Shown: positions 45,961 through 58,227 of the stretch, one piece after another | How the letters are laid out: the number at the start of each line of letters is the position of its first letter | Position numbering within the stretch: the stretch's first letter is position 1 | Assembly: GCA_951804985.1 (NCBI GenBank) | Contig: OX638132.1 | Coordinates: 42,830,791-42,894,790, forward strand | Source of the DNA: Dryomyza anilis | Lineage: Eukaryota > Arthropoda > Insecta > Diptera > Dryomyzidae | Direction of reading: 5' to 3' | Length of the DNA stretch: 64,000 nt | The notes under the pieces: generated by a model | What the model was told of the DNA's origin: nothing | Databases searched by the model: none | What the model saw: only the letters and a program-made list of their open reading frames with translations | Translations under genes and position numbers: made by a program

Positions 45961-48437
45961 CAAGGATTTAAACCTAAACGAATAACGGTTTCGATTTCGG
46001 TTTTTTCCGCGTTTCGGTTACGGTTTCGGTTTTAAGTTTTTATAACGAAACGGTTTCGGTATACCGGTTCCATGTTACGGTTTCGGTTTTTGTATAAATT
46101 TTCTTTATTTCCATATTTTTCAAATAATTTAACATTTTTTATATGATGCTAAATTATGGTCAAATTATGATACTGGGGTAAAGTGGGAAACGTAATTTAA
46201 ACAATGTTTGTTGTTATTTTAGTAAAAATATTGTGTTATATGAATTATTTAATAGATTACGCCAAGAAAAAAATTTAATTTAAAATTTTGTGACCACAAA
46301 CCAATGAAAAGCAACATTTTGACTTCACCTTAGATATGATCTGAATTGCAAAGAAGAAGAATTTTGTACAAATTTCATCCATAAAAGCCAAAGAAATTAA
46401 ATTTCAACAATTCTGTGAACTGCCATATATGTAAATTAGTGATGATCATTTGCAAGAGAAAGGCAAGAAATGGTAATCTTAATCTTTTAAATTTTAAATA
46501 AAAGATCGAAGACAAATATCTTAAACTGCATATTAATTATGAAAACGAACAGAATTTGAACACTAATTGTATTTAAGTTACTTATTTTTCATATTTTCAA
46601 TTTCTTCAACATTTTACTAAAAAAAAAAAATCCAATAACATGAAAATTTTAATTATATTTTAACAAGAATTAACTAACAAAAAGTAATTGTTTAAATCAA
46701 GTGATGTTGACGAAACAATTCAAAATCTCAAGGCCATAATAAAATGAACGAAAAGTCACCAAATACATTTTCAAAATGCTAAATATTTTTTACAAACATC
46801 TTTATGTATCTGTCAATTTTTAATCGATTATCTCCATTTTTTACCACATGATAAGAAAATGTAAATCTATCAATTGATATTTCAACTTTAAAAATGCATC
46901 AATTACTTTTTATAATATTAATCAACAAACTCGAAAATTAAGTTTTTCATAAAAATGTATTTGGTGACTTTTCGTTCTACAACGACGATATACATTATAC
47001 GATATACATTATACGATATACATATACTTACAATAAATATATGAATATAGGCATATTTCTGTTTTCGTCACAGATTAAAAAACAGAAGAAAAAAAAATCA
47101 AATAATATCTTACAGAGTAACATTTTTCTTTGCGAACACCATGCGGGCACAAACTCAAACGCTACAAAGCGAATACTAACAGAAAGAAGAGAATATAACA
47201 ATAACGATTCGTATACACACACTTTCACAACGACAACTCTTCGTTGCTATCCTGTATCATCGCATGACAACAGACAGATGCATGACAACGGACAGACGCA
47301 TGGCACCACACTACATGTATGTATCTAGTACAGCTCTCTAGTTGGCAACAACAACTAGTTCTCTTTGTGGTACACAAAATTTCCCGCCAAAAATTCTATC
47401 AAAAGCTTGGATGGATGCTGCTTTATTCGCATTTTTGTTGTTGTTGCACTTTCAAACGAATCAGCGGATTTGTGAAAGAAGAAAAACATAAAAAACAATA
47501 TATCAGCTATCAGTATCAATAGCAATATATCAGCACTGTGAAAATGTTCATATATAATTTTTTATTACTTCATGATTTTACAATTAAAAAAAAAAATTAT
47601 ATATAAAAGTAAAACAAAAATAATAATGTGCATAGCACAGTGCATATGCACAATCGATATACGAACTTGTGCGAAAAAACATTGTTTTGTTTATTTTATC
47701 TTTTTGAAGCGACTTTTGAAGCACTTTTAAAGCTATTAACCGCTTCAAAAGTGCTTCACAGGCCTTATTTTTAAGATGCTTATATTCTTTAGAATTGACA
47801 AAAACAAAAAAACACACCTTCATTACTGTTCACGTTCATAAATATTTTGCACGCTTTCCATTGTTACTTGTTGTTCAATATTTAGTAATATCATGAATTC
47901 TTTGTATATTATTATTACCTTAAAAACATAATAAATACATTAAAATCATAAAAAAACGCAAGAGTCTTCCTTTTCTTGCAGTCTTAGTCTTGCACTTGCT
48001 CTTGTTCTTTTTCTTGCAAAATCTCATTCTTGTTCTCGCTTTTGTTCTTGCAAAAAATGCAAGAACAAGACATTTTTAATCATCACTAATGTAAACAAAT
48101 ATCTGCCTTATACTTGAAATGTTTAAATTCGATTAATTAAACAAAAAAACAAATTTTAGACCAAATACCGTTGTTTTGGAAATATCGTTTCTCAAAAAAA
48201 ATGTGAATTTTTGTACAACCAAAAATGTTTATTTTGGGAACTCCAAATTTAATTAATGACAGTTTACTTAAGATCTTCTATATAAAATATGTTTTTCTTT
48301 TTATACTTTTTTAAAAACCGTTTTAAACCGGTATAAAACCGGTTTATTTCTGATTTTCGTATAACGGTTTCGGTTACGGTTTCGGTTTTAAAAATGAAAC
48401 GGTTTTAAACGGATATCGGTTACGGTTTCAATCCTTG
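45961..48437. mobile_element. Non-autonomous hAT-like element, copy D (U4 leader)
   Basis: Ends CAAGGATTTAAACC and GGTTTCAATCCTTG; 8-bp duplication CTTTAAAA at 45953-45960 and 48438-48445. Same site as copies B and C. It carries a small duplication of CGATATACATTATA near 46985-47010. Confidence 0.9.
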
Positions 48438-48581
48438 CTTTAAAATAATTTTTAAAAATTTTATTACTTGTATTGACATAATTTTTAGTATTTATCTGGC
48501 GTAACATAGCCTTGTACAGTTTACTTAAAAGGTTCTTAATTATACCTAAAAATACTGAAACAAGCTAGATCTGAAAAAAAA

Positions 48582-49558
48582 TGTGAAACCTAGGTTAATA
48601 TTGAAAATATTTTAATTTTTTGTCATTTTTAGCGTTTTTTAGTAGTATTTTAGTCGTTATTTTAGTAGTTATTAATTAAAAAATATTACTTTTCAATCGA
48701 GTACTATTCTCTTCAACAATTTCTTTAGTTTTCTACAATTAATTATTTTTTAACAAAATCTGATATATTTTGGCCTGTTGTATGATTATTAAAAACAAAT
48801 GTTTATTATTTAATAATATTAGTTTTCGCTTAAATCAATGAATGGCATTCACGTAAACTTTAATGAACCTTTTGTATTTTAAAATATTTTTATTAAAAAG
48901 TCAAAATTGTGTCATTTTCCAAGTTATAGAAATTGGCAACTTCACAGCTGACTTATACAATTATATAGTTGTCTCACTTTAACTCAGTTTTGAGATGATG
49001 CGTTCCACAAATGTTAAATTTAACATAAATTTAACATACAAATAGTGATTGGTACATTTGGTACCATTTTGAAGGTCCCCTGAAACTTTCAAGGGTGAGA
49101 CACTATATATGAATCAAAGAAGGGATAATAAGGATCCCATAGGCGTATGCCACATGTCTGGAGGAGACGGATCTTGGAAGTTATAGCCGTTTCCATAGGG
49201 ACATGTTTTAAGGATCCCGTGCAGATAATAAGTGATGTCTTTGGCACCACTTGGCAGGACTCCTGAAACTTTCGAGGGGTATTGACCATATACGAAAAAA
49301 GGTGGGACCATGACAATTCCAATGATGTATCCCACATGTCCGGACGAGACGGATCTTGGTAGATACGGAAGTTTCCAAAAGGAATTTGCTTTCAACCTAA
49401 TTCGCCAATATTGGGTTTAAATAAATAAAACGACTATCGTAAATGATAATTTTAATATTTTATTGATTATTTTAATGTTTTCTATAATAAATAACTACTA
49501 AAAAACGCTAAAAATGACAAAAAATAAAAATATTTTCAATATTAACATAGGTTTCACA
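48582..49558. mobile_element. 1-kb insert with terminal inverted repeats (U4)
   Basis: Copy of the inserts in U1-U3, with the 181-bp internal repeat and the gag start in the right arm. Confidence 0.6.
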
Positions 49559-50779
49559 TACGTTCCTCATCTGTTAAGTCATAACATTTATGGATATCTT
49601 TTTATGGATATCTTCACACACATATTTAATAAACGTGAATCAGAGTTTACATACGGGGGTGAGAATCTGGGGGGTGAATCGGTTTCACGCCAAAGTGAAT
49701 TTTTAGGTTTCACTGAGAATAGAACCGCGGAAAATGATGAAATTGACCGGCTTACAGAGGAAGTTCGGCAACTCAAATTTCAAATTGGTGCCCAGGTGGA
49801 CAATCCAAGAGTAGCGCCTATAAAAAAATGGTCATCAACAACATCGATGCAGAGTGAAACTGGCGCAACTAAAAAGAAAATTCCCACGAGAACCACATCA
49901 ACTCTAAACCGCATGGCTGGAAACTTTATTCCACAAACTCAGAGACCGGTGCAGCAATTCTCGCCTCGACAACCATTGTGGACGCATCAGCACCAAAATC
50001 AGCGAAGCGCTCAACAGCCGTCCCCACGACAACAACGTCTAACACAACCCGAAGTTCACCAACCACATCAGCAACAATGGCACGGTTGTCAAAACCAGCC
50101 ACCACAACAATACAGACCTGAAAGACACCAGCAGATACAACCGAGACAGGCATGCTATCCACCTCCAGAAGCCATCCGTGTCGACAAATGGGGACTCATA
50201 TTTGAAGGACGTCAGGGCCTCTCAGTTGACGAATTCATCTTTCGGCTAGAAACACTCCAGCGTCAATATAGTCATCCCTGGGAAGCAGTTTTACGGGATT
50301 TCTATATCTTGGTCGTCGGTGCGGCCAGTGAATTTTATTGGAGGTTCCTGAAGCAGCAACCATCTCCTGAGTGGACGACTTTGCGCGACGCACTGCGTAA
50401 CAAATTCAAATCCAGGAAGTCGGACTTTGACAACGTGCGCGAAATATATGATCGGCGGCAGGGATATCGGGAACGTTTGGATTCATTTTTCGATGACGTC
50501 ATAACGCTCTGCGACCAATTAGTACGCCCTCTAACCGAAGATGAGATCATTAGGATCATAAAGCGGAATATGGTTGAAAATATTTGTCGGATGGTATATC
50601 CGCATTCCATATTCAGTCTAGACCAACTTTGTGAAGCCGGCCTGGTAGCGGAAATGGCATTTCCCCAGAAAGACGCTCCACGAATGCAACGCACACCTGT
50701 GTATAAATCATATGAGTTGATGCATGATAATGAGGAAGACAACGACACTTACCTGGAAGAACGCGTAGAGGCTATATAA
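49514..50779 (+). CDS. gag: Gag, capsid region, ends at premature stop (U4)
   Basis: 421 codons, almost identical to U1 gag (for example AENDE for AEKDE, GRQGL for GRRGL, YPHSIF for YPQAIF, AGLVAE for ADLVAE). Same features: coiled-coil-like DEIDRLTEEVRQLKF, Q/P-rich basic middle, Gypsy-type capsid region. Same TAA before the zinc knuckles. The apparent start lies in the inverted arm of the upstream insert. The gag region is the best preserved coding segment of this lineage. Confidence 0.82.
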   Translation: MTKNKNIFNINIGFTYVPHLLSHNIYGYLFMDIFTHIFNKRESEFTYGGENLGGESVSRQSEFLGFTENRTAENDEIDRLTEEVRQLKFQIGAQVDNPRVAPIKKWSSTTSMQSETGATKKKIPTRTTSTLNRMAGNFIPQTQRPVQQFSPRQPLWTHQHQNQRSAQQPSPRQQRLTQPEVHQPHQQQWHGCQNQPPQQYRPERHQQIQPRQACYPPPEAIRVDKWGLIFEGRQGLSVDEFIFRLETLQRQYSHPWEAVLRDFYILVVGAASEFYWRFLKQQPSPEWTTLRDALRNKFKSRKSDFDNVREIYDRRQGYRERLDSFFDDVITLCDQLVRPLTEDEIIRIIKRNMVENICRMVYPHSIFSLDQLCEAGLVAEMAFPQKDAPRMQRTPVYKSYELMHDNEEDNDTYLEERVEAI

Positions 50780-51145
50780 CAGCAACGACGTCCAGTGTCG
50801 AATACTCAACGGCGTGAACTTGCATGTTGGAACTGCAAGCAGCAGGTCCACGGTTTCTTTGCGTGTCCAGCACCACAGCGAAATTTGTTCTGCTACCACT
50901 GCGGCTGAGAGAACGTGATAACGCCATAGTGCCCGAGGTACAATCCGGGAAACTCTCGGACGGGCGAGGCACGTACGGAGACGTCGCGCTCGGTAGAAAC
51001 GAACGCTCCGTCGAACTAACACCATCAGTACAGGCAACCATAAATTTAACTCCAGCACCTGAAAAGGAAACAAACATACAAATTTTACAAAATATCAACA
51101 AAAAAATTTAAATTTAAAAATTTATCGAACTCCAGAAATAAATAG
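50780..51145 (+). pseudogene. gag: Gag zinc knuckles beyond the stop (U4)
   Basis: In frame with gag after TAA: CWNCKQQVHGFFAC, then CYHCG with TGA and TAG at the same places as in U1. The shared stops show that gag was already broken before the units multiplied. Confidence 0.8.
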
Positions 51146-51149
51146 CCTA

Positions 51150-52217
51150 TTGAAAACAAACAACAAAATAGATATGCACGAATTCACGCCGCATGAAAGG
51201 CATCTCCTGGATGTGGTTGTTGACCAATTTAACTCTTTCGACGAATATGGTTTAGGTAAAACCGATTTGGAACAACACTCCATACAAATAGTAGCTGGTG
51301 CCAAACCTGTAAAGCACAAAATCCAGATGGTCTCCCCAGCGATACAAGCACCGCTAGAAGAAGAATTCGACCGGATGATTGGCATGGGCGTAATTGTAAT
51401 TTGCGAAGGATCGGAGTGGTTGAGTAGGAAGAATACGAAGGTATTCGTGTAACTGTATGACCTACTCGTCATTGGAAACGAATTTGACTCGTTTTTGCAA
51501 ACTCTGACGGAGGTCGCCAAATGCTTAAAAAAAGCTAAATTAACAATAAATGATATAAATTCAAAGTTCGGGTTCAAACATCTTCGGTACCTTGGGTTCA
51601 TCGTTGGCGATGAAAAGATATGCAATCCCGAAGACACCAAGAGACGTGAGAAGCTTCATGGGCTTAGCTGGATGGTACCGCCGTTTCGTCGAAGACATAT
51701 CGACGCTGTCATCACCCATAACCGACTGTCTACGTAAAGGTACAAAATTTAAAATGACACCAGAAGCATTCCAGAAAATGAAGAACGCTCTATCTACCGC
51801 ACCAGTGTTAATCAAAGCGGATTTCACACGCCAATTCTACGTCCAGTGTGATGCCTCAAATCGCGGGAAAGAACGAAGAAGGTGCAGGTGAACTATACTG
51901 TCACAGAAAAAGAGTGTCTGGCAGCCGTGGCCCCAATTCAAAAGTTCAGACCATTCATCGAAGGTATGCCTTTTACAGTGATCACTGACCACGCCTCACT
52001 CAAATGGTTAATGACACTCAAGGACTTGTCTGGTAGATTAGCGCGCTGGAGCTTGAAATAGCAAGCATTTGATTTCACGATAGAGCATCGAAAGGGCACA
52101 TTCAACGTCGTACCAGACACACTCTCGCTCGCATACATAGAAGCACTCACGACCGCTGAATTTCCAATTTTGAATTTCGACACCACTGAGTTCGAAGGTG
52201 AAGAGTATTTGGAAATG
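51150..52217 (+). pseudogene. pol: pol remnant: reverse transcriptase and RNase H (U4)
   Basis: The N-terminal region matches U1. At 51451 it adds a segment missing in U1, LYDLLVIGNEFDSF, the degenerate active-site region (the YxDD motif is lost; a TAA and LYD stand there), followed by LTEVAKCLKKAKLTINDI and FGFKHLRYLGFIVGDEKI. Then come WYRRFVEDISTLSSP and RNase H ([36 protein letters not shown]). Frameshifts lie near 51625 and 51880. The palm upstream of the active site is deleted. Confidence 0.83.
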
Positions 52218-52488
52218 ATTAAAACCATGATACATATATTTACAGGTACGATCACTCTGACACTAGGCAAGTTTTTTTGGAAAAATTTTGAAATATTTTG
52301 TTTTGATTCAAATTCAAAATTTCAAAAATTGAAATTTATGTTCAAAGAAAATATGAAAAATATTTTTCAGATTTTGTTTTGATTATAAAAATGTTTGTGA
52401 ACATTTTTAAGTTATCTCAAAGCATACCTTGATTATTATTTTTCATTTCCATATAATTTTATATGAGATTTTTTGATTTTAAAACTAA

Positions 52489-53803
52489 AGGTCCATTCAT
52501 ATCATTCAGCACGTTGCGTATCATGCACGTAGCGTATCATGCACGTAGCGTATCATGCACGACAAATATTCTTCAGTACATTTTATATGAAAGTGTTCAT
52601 ATCATGCGTTTGCATATTTTTGCAGGAGCCTGCTGCATGCATTGTTGTAGAAATATAAAATATTTACTGCTTTTTCTTGTTTTTAGTACAAAATTTTGAG
52701 ATTGTAGTGATATTGTAGTATTTTTTAATTATTTATTTTAACAAGATCACCCTTTTTTTCAACGTCAAATAATTTGAATCAAATTTAAAATAAATGTCAA
52801 AAAGTTGTTATCGAGTACATGCTCGATCACGTTATCACACCGTCGGTCTCGCGATTCCTGGCGCTTGGGCAGCATCAAGTCCATCAGCCGCAGTGATCAA
52901 TTTTCGGAACGCAACTTAGAGCTCTTCCTAACTCGCAAAGCGCTAATGGCCCACAGCCTCATAAGACTTCCCGTATCAAATCAAGCAGATAAATAAACGC
53001 GAAATGATTTGGGACGCCAAGAAAACTGAAGACGTGCACTAAGTGGGGACACGCGCAGTTCTCACCAGTCGCACCTACAATTGGTTTTTTATCAGTATTT
53101 ACTTGATGGCTCATTGCAAAAAAAAATATTAATCAATCATCTGCGGATAAACACTAAATAATATATTATTTTTTAAGTTCTTTAGTTTTTATTTCTAAAC
53201 ATGATAGAATGGAAATTTCAAAAATAACATTTTTGTCCACAGTCATTGCTCTAGCGCCCATCGACTACAGCAGGAAACCGACTTCATTCAGCTACCCAGC
53301 TATTACAATCCAATCGGCAAAAAATACGCGAATCTTTTGAAGAACCTCAAATTGATTTATAAAGAATGTGTCTTGGGATCCGCTAAGTTTTCGAAATACT
53401 TAAATGGCAAGGTGGCTTGGAAGTTTGTGCGTCTTATGAGCATTAGCAGTGGTGTTGCTCTTAATAGTGAAGAAGTAGCGGGAAACTTTTCTCCAATATT
53501 GATCCACAGTACGACGAATCGGCGTCATATGATGCACACGATGTGTCGAAATGGACTTGGCTTTAGCACACGATAGTCTTATTTAAACGCTGGGTCAGTT
53601 AATCAAATTAATTTTAAACAAACCTATATTTTTTATTTGTTTTTTGTTTTGACAGAAAATGGTTTATGAAAAACGTATAAGAGGAGTTTTCATTTTACCA
53701 CCCTGAGTGCGTTTGCATGATGCTGATATGAACGCCTTTGCATGAACGTGCATGATACGCTACGTGCATGATACGCAACGTGCTGTCTGATATGAATGGA
53801 CCT
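52489..53803. mobile_element. PIF/Harbinger-like element with clean TAA duplication (U4)
   Basis: Ends AGGTCCATTCATATCA and the inverted GATATGAATGGACCT, flanked by TAA on both sides (52486-52488 and 53804-53806). The empty site AAAACTAAACTTC is seen at about 32496-32508. Inside the left end, GCGTATCATGCACGTA repeats two to three times; the right end mirrors this. 1315 bp. A 3-bp TAA TSD and long terminal repeats fit PIF/Harbinger. It holds a spliced-looking reading frame that I cannot identify. Confidence 0.78.
53243..53576 (+). CDS. Unidentified exon-like reading frame in the Harbinger-like element
   Basis: An open frame of about 110 codons follows a good splice acceptor (TTTTTGTCCACAG ending at 53242) and stops at TAG 53576. 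It contains ETDFIQLPSYYNPIGKKYAN, YKECVLGSAKFSKYLNGKVA, WKFVRLMSISSGVAL and THAP-unlike basic NRRHMMHTMCRNGLGF. I do not recognise a domain. A possible upstream exon at about 52810-53000 (IEYMLDHVITPSVSRFLALG in one frame) is interrupted. The frame is intact here and in the inverted copy (minus strand, about 56732-57064), but has a TAG in U1. It could be part of a transposase or accessory protein, or chance. Confidence 0.4.
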
Positions 53804-53832
53804 TAAACTTCAAAAAACTTTCCTAGTGTCAC

Positions 53833-54865
53833 CCAAGGTGTATTAAGGAAGGTGAGGAAAATTTGGAGAAGCTAAAAATTTGAGCGTAATTCTGTACACA
53901 TATTTCAAATTTTGAAATATTTTCTGTATACAAAAGTCAGTGAGATATTTGTTTTTATTTAAGTTTTCTGTATATTAAAGTCAATTTATTTGTTTTTGTT
54001 GACATTTGTAATGCTTTTTCTGATTTGCTTTTATTAAATAATTTAAATGACATAAAATTTGTCTACAAACTATATTTTGGCTATATTTTTTTAATAAAGA
54101 CAACGGGACAATAAGGCACACTCAGACTTGTCGCACATTTGAGCGAGGATGTACCCCTTGATGTGTACAAATGTGTTAAATCGGTTTGCGGCGTTTAAAT
54201 ACACATGCTCGATATTTTTGAATATCCCTTCCCCTCGGCCAAGTGTGCAAGGGTTCATAATTAGTAAATCTTAGACAAGCTGCCCACACTCTACTTGGCG
54301 ATTAACATGATTTTTTCATCGATATTTGTAACTACTTCAGGTAGTTTTAATTTTAAAAATATTGGTTATATGGGATGTTCCACGCCACGTTCTGAACCCC
54401 TACTTCAGCTGAAGCAGTAGATGTCGTGGCAGTTGGGGGCATAAAAATGGGCATAAATGGGAGTTCCGGAACAGTTGACACCTCAACGATCATGTGGCTA
54501 TTTTTGAGATGCTAGTACGGTAGATTTAACATTAATAACATTTTGGTATACCAGACGGATATAAATGTGAACTATTTTTCCGGAGGTTCAATAAATTCGC
54601 GATTATAGTGTCCACCCCATATTTCTTCATCTAGAGATTGCGGGAAACATGAAATTTTCATTTATCGCAACTGGTCACAGGCAGAATAAGATGGTCTCGG
54701 CATTAGTTTGTACGCGATGTTCGTTTTTTAATTGTTTCACAATTTTTATTTTAATCACCAAATTTATTAACCGGAAACGAGGGAAATTAACAAACGAATG
54801 ACAAAAAAAAAATTAAAATTGAAAAATAAAAAATGAGAAGAGTTTTTATACTTTCCTCACCTTGG
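53833..54865. mobile_element. Unclassified 1-kb DNA element (U4)
   Basis: Same insertion as 29417-30441. CCAAGGTG ends, TGTCAC duplications at 53827-53832 and 54866-54871. Confidence 0.7.
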
Positions 54866-55001
54866 TGTCACCTAAAGCAAACATTGGAAAGAAATGAGAG
54901 AGTGATCGTACCTGTATATATTTGTATCATGATTAAAACGATAAACAAAAATAAAGAAAACCTGCCAGACGTAAAAATCATAGACAACTACATATACAAG
55001 C

Positions 55002-55157
55002 CGGCCTCAGCAGTCCAGAGGTAGCGCGCTGGACTTGCATTCTGAAGGTCTCGGGTTCGAATCCCGGCTTGGGCATGGGCGCTCGTGGTGATATTAACCA
55101 CAAAATTGTAGGGAATAGATTTCGCAGTACAATGGATATAGTATGTCTGAAAAAAAA
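55002..55157 (+). mobile_element. Small tRNA-headed SINE in pol (U4)
   Basis: Same insertion as 30578-30732. B box GGTTCGAATCC, A tail, and here a perfect 12-bp duplication ACATATACAAGC (54990-55001 and 55158-55169). Confidence 0.8.
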
Positions 55158-55169
55158 ACATATACAAGC

Positions 55170-55440
55170 ACACTCTGTGCAATCGGATGCCAGAAACAGA
55201 AGAGTTCACGTGGAAACTCTGGATACCGTCGTCGCTCACAACCACGCTCATTGCCGAAGCTCACGAGCCACCAATAACAGCTCACGGCGGCATTCGCAAA
55301 ACGTTGCATCGCCTACGCCAACTCTATTATTGGCCAGACATGACAACACAGGTGCCAAACTACATAGCAAAATGCGATTCGCGTAAAGAGAACAAGTCAG
55401 TGAACAAAGTTCTAAAACCACCGATGATATCAGAAATTTT
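55170..55440 (+). pseudogene. pol: Integrase zinc-binding domain fragment (U4)
   Basis: Encodes MPETEEFTWKLWIPSSL, then the zinc-binding region AHGGIRKTLHRLRQLYYWPD and YIAKCDSRKENKSVNKVL. Where an HHCC family member has CxxC, only one cysteine remains (CDSRK). At about 55424 it runs into an inverted piece of the integrase core (minus strand to about 55521). Confidence 0.78.
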
Positions 55441-55521
55441 ATAACATTTTCGGACGTGGCCTTCCGCATAGGTTTCAGGAACGCGAATTTACTCATATGG
55501 TCGAGTACAATGAAAATATAG
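55424..55521 (-). pseudogene. pol: Inverted fragment of the integrase core (U4)
   Basis: Minus strand encodes MSKFAFLKPMRKATSENVIK, identical to the plus-strand core near 57490-57560. It sits at the inner edge of the inverted duplication, so it marks the rearrangement breakpoint. Confidence 0.8.
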
Positions 55522-57314
55522 CTCTTCTCATTTTTTATTTTTCAATTTTAATTTTTTTTTTGTCATTCGTTTGTTAATTTCCCTCGTTTCCGGTTAATAA
55601 ATTTGGTGATTAAAATAAAAATTGTGAAACAATTAAAAAACGAACATCGCGTACAAACTAATGCCGAGACCATCTTATTCTGCCTGTGACCAGTTGCGGT
55701 AAATGAAAATTTCATGTTTCCCGCAATCTCTAGATGAAGAAATATGGGGTGGACACTATAATCGCGAATTTATTGAACCCCCCGAAAAATAGTTCACATT
55801 TATATCCGTTTGGTATACCAAAATGTTATTAATGTTAAATCTACCGTACTAGCATCTCAAAAATAGCCACATGATCGTTGAGGTGTCAACTGTTCCGGAA
55901 CTCCCATTTATGCCCATTTTTATGCCCCCAACTGCCACGACATCTACTGCTTCAGCTTTTGAAGTAGGGGTTCAGAACGTGGCGTGGAACATCCCATATA
56001 ACCAATATTTTTAAAATTAAAACTACCTGAAGTAGTTACAAATATCGATGAAAAAATCATGTTAATCGCCAAGTAGAGTGTGGGCAAGCTTGTCTAAGAT
56101 TTACTAATTATGAACCCTTGCACACTTGGCCGAGGGGAAGGGATATTCAAAAATATCGAGCATGTGTATTTAAACGCCGCAAACCGATTTAACACATTTG
56201 TACACATCAAGGGGTACATCCTCGCTCAAATGTGCGACAAGTCTGAGTGTGCCTTATTGTCCTCGTTGTCTTTATTAAAAAAATATAGCCAAAATATAGT
56301 TTGTAGACAAATTTTATGTCATTTAAATTATTTAATAAAAGCAAATCAGAAAAAGCATTACAAATGTCAACAAAAACAAATAAATTGACTTTAATATACA
56401 GAAAACTTAAATAAAAACAAATATGTGTACAGAATTACGCTCAAATTTTTAGCTTCTCCAAATTTTCCTCACCTTCCTTAATACACCTTGGGTGACACTA
56501 GGCAAGTTTTTTGAAGTTTAAGGTCCATTCATATCAGACAGCACGTTGCGTATCATGCACGTTCATGCAAAGGCGTTCATATCAGCATCATGCAAACGCA
56601 CTCAGGGTGGTAAAATGAAAACTCCTCTTATACGTTTTTCATAAACCATTTTCTGTCAAAACAAAAAACAAATAAAAAATATAGGTTTGTTTAAAATTAA
56701 TTTGATTAACTGACCCAGCGTTTAAATAAGACTATCGTGTGCTAAAGCCAAGTCCATGTCCACACATCGTGTGCATCATATGACGCCGATTCGTCGTACT
56801 GTGGATCAATATTGGAGAAAAGTTTCCCGCTACTTCTTCACTATTAAGAGCAACACCACTGCTAATGCTCATAAGACGCACAAACTTCCAAGCCACCTTG
56901 CCATTTAAGTATTTCGAAAACTTAGCGGATCCCAAGACACATTCTTTATAAATCAATTTGAGGTTCTTCAAAAGATTCGCGTATTTTTTGCCGATTGGAT
57001 TGTAATAGCTGGGTAGCTGAATGAAGTCGGTTTCCTGCTGTAGTCGATGGGCGCTAGAGCAATGACTGTGGACAAAAATGTTATTTTTGAAATTTCCATT
57101 CTATCATGTTTAGAAATAAAAACTAAAGAACTTAAAAAATAATATATTATTTAGTGTTTATCCGCAGATGATTGATTAATATTTTTTTTTGCAATGAGCC
57201 ATCAAGTAAATACTGATAAAAAAACCAATTGTAGGTGCGACTGGTGAGAACTGCGCGTGTCCCCACTTAGTGCACGTCTTCAGTTTTCTTGGCGTCCCAA
57301 ATCATTTCGCGTTT
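55522..57314 (-). repeat. Inverted duplication of 52995-54842
   Basis: The reverse complement matches 52995-54842 over about 1.8 kb, spanning most of the Harbinger-like element and the 1-kb element. Differences by eye are few: this copy lacks a duplicated CTACGTGCATGATACGC near 56560 and a few bases near 56420. It forms a 4.3-kb palindrome with a 680-bp centre. Right after it, TACATAGCAAAATGCGATTC at 57315 repeats 55361 onward. Confidence 0.9.
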
Positions 57315-58227
57315 ACATAGCAAAATGCGATTCGCGTAAAGAGAACAAGTCAGTGAACAAAGTTCTAAAACCACCGATGGGAGCAGAAGCAGTAACCGAA
57401 CGACCATTTCAGAAACTGTACATCGACTTCCTGGGCCCATACACACGCTCGAGAAATGGAAATAGCTATATTTTCATTGTACTCGACCATATGAGTAAAT
57501 TCGCGTTCCTGAAACCTATGCGGAAGGCCACGTCCGAAAATGTTATAAAATTTCTGATATCAGAAATTTATCACAAATTTATCACGATACAATTCACTAT
57601 CAAAGAGTTCGGGAAAATGGCTGAAAACTACAGCATTCGCCATTTAAAACCGCATATTATGCGCCGCAAGCCAACGCTTCCGAACGCATAAATCAGTCGG
57701 TACTGGCAGCAGTGAGAACACATTTGGAAGCAGATCAGAGAGATTGGGATCTGCACATAAGCAATATCGAATGCGTACTAAGAAGCGCCGTCCACTCAGC
57801 CACAGATGTGTCACCATATTTTGCACTATTTGGACAAAATATGATCACGCATGGAAGCATGTACCGACTGGCGAAGCGGCTGAGCGCATTAAACGACAGC
57901 GAAATTCATTTATTGCCAACGAACTTAAAACTAGAATTGTTGCGATCTAAAATTAAGGAAAAACTGCACATGGCCTACGATCGCGCGGCAGAAGGTTACA
58001 ACAAGCGCATCAGAATAATAAAGTTCATGCCAGGGCAAGAGGTCTTCAAGCGTAATTTTATATTGAGCGATTTCGCGCATAATATAAACGCCAAGCTTTT
58101 CCCTAAGTTCGTGAAGTGTCGAATCGTCAAACCTATCGGAAATAACATGTACGAACTTGAGAACACGAAGAGCAAAAGCATTGGCGTATTTGTGTCAAGG
58201 ACATACGCCAATAATTTTTTTTTTTTT
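57315..58227 (+). pseudogene. pol: Integrase core and C-terminal region (U4)
   Basis: Restarts with IAKCDSRKENKSVNKVL (duplicated from 55371). It then has the first catalytic region FQKLYIDFLGPYTRSRNG, with its aspartate, missing in U1. The second region reads IQFTIKEFGK without the expected aspartate. A small deletion removes KFGVPE-like sequence near 57580 and a frameshift lies near 57648. The glutamate region is PQANASERINQSV in the shifted frame. The C-terminal part (57712-58220) is open: WDLHISNIECVLRSAVHSA, MPGQEVFKRNFILSDFAHN. Inactive. Confidence 0.84.

Larger units (their letters stand above)
52226..54931. mobile_element. P-like non-autonomous element with two nested elements (U4)
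   Basis: Same insertion as 27838-30507, with CATGATAC termini and 8-bp duplication ATTAAAAC (52218-52225 and 54932-54939). Confidence 0.83.
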
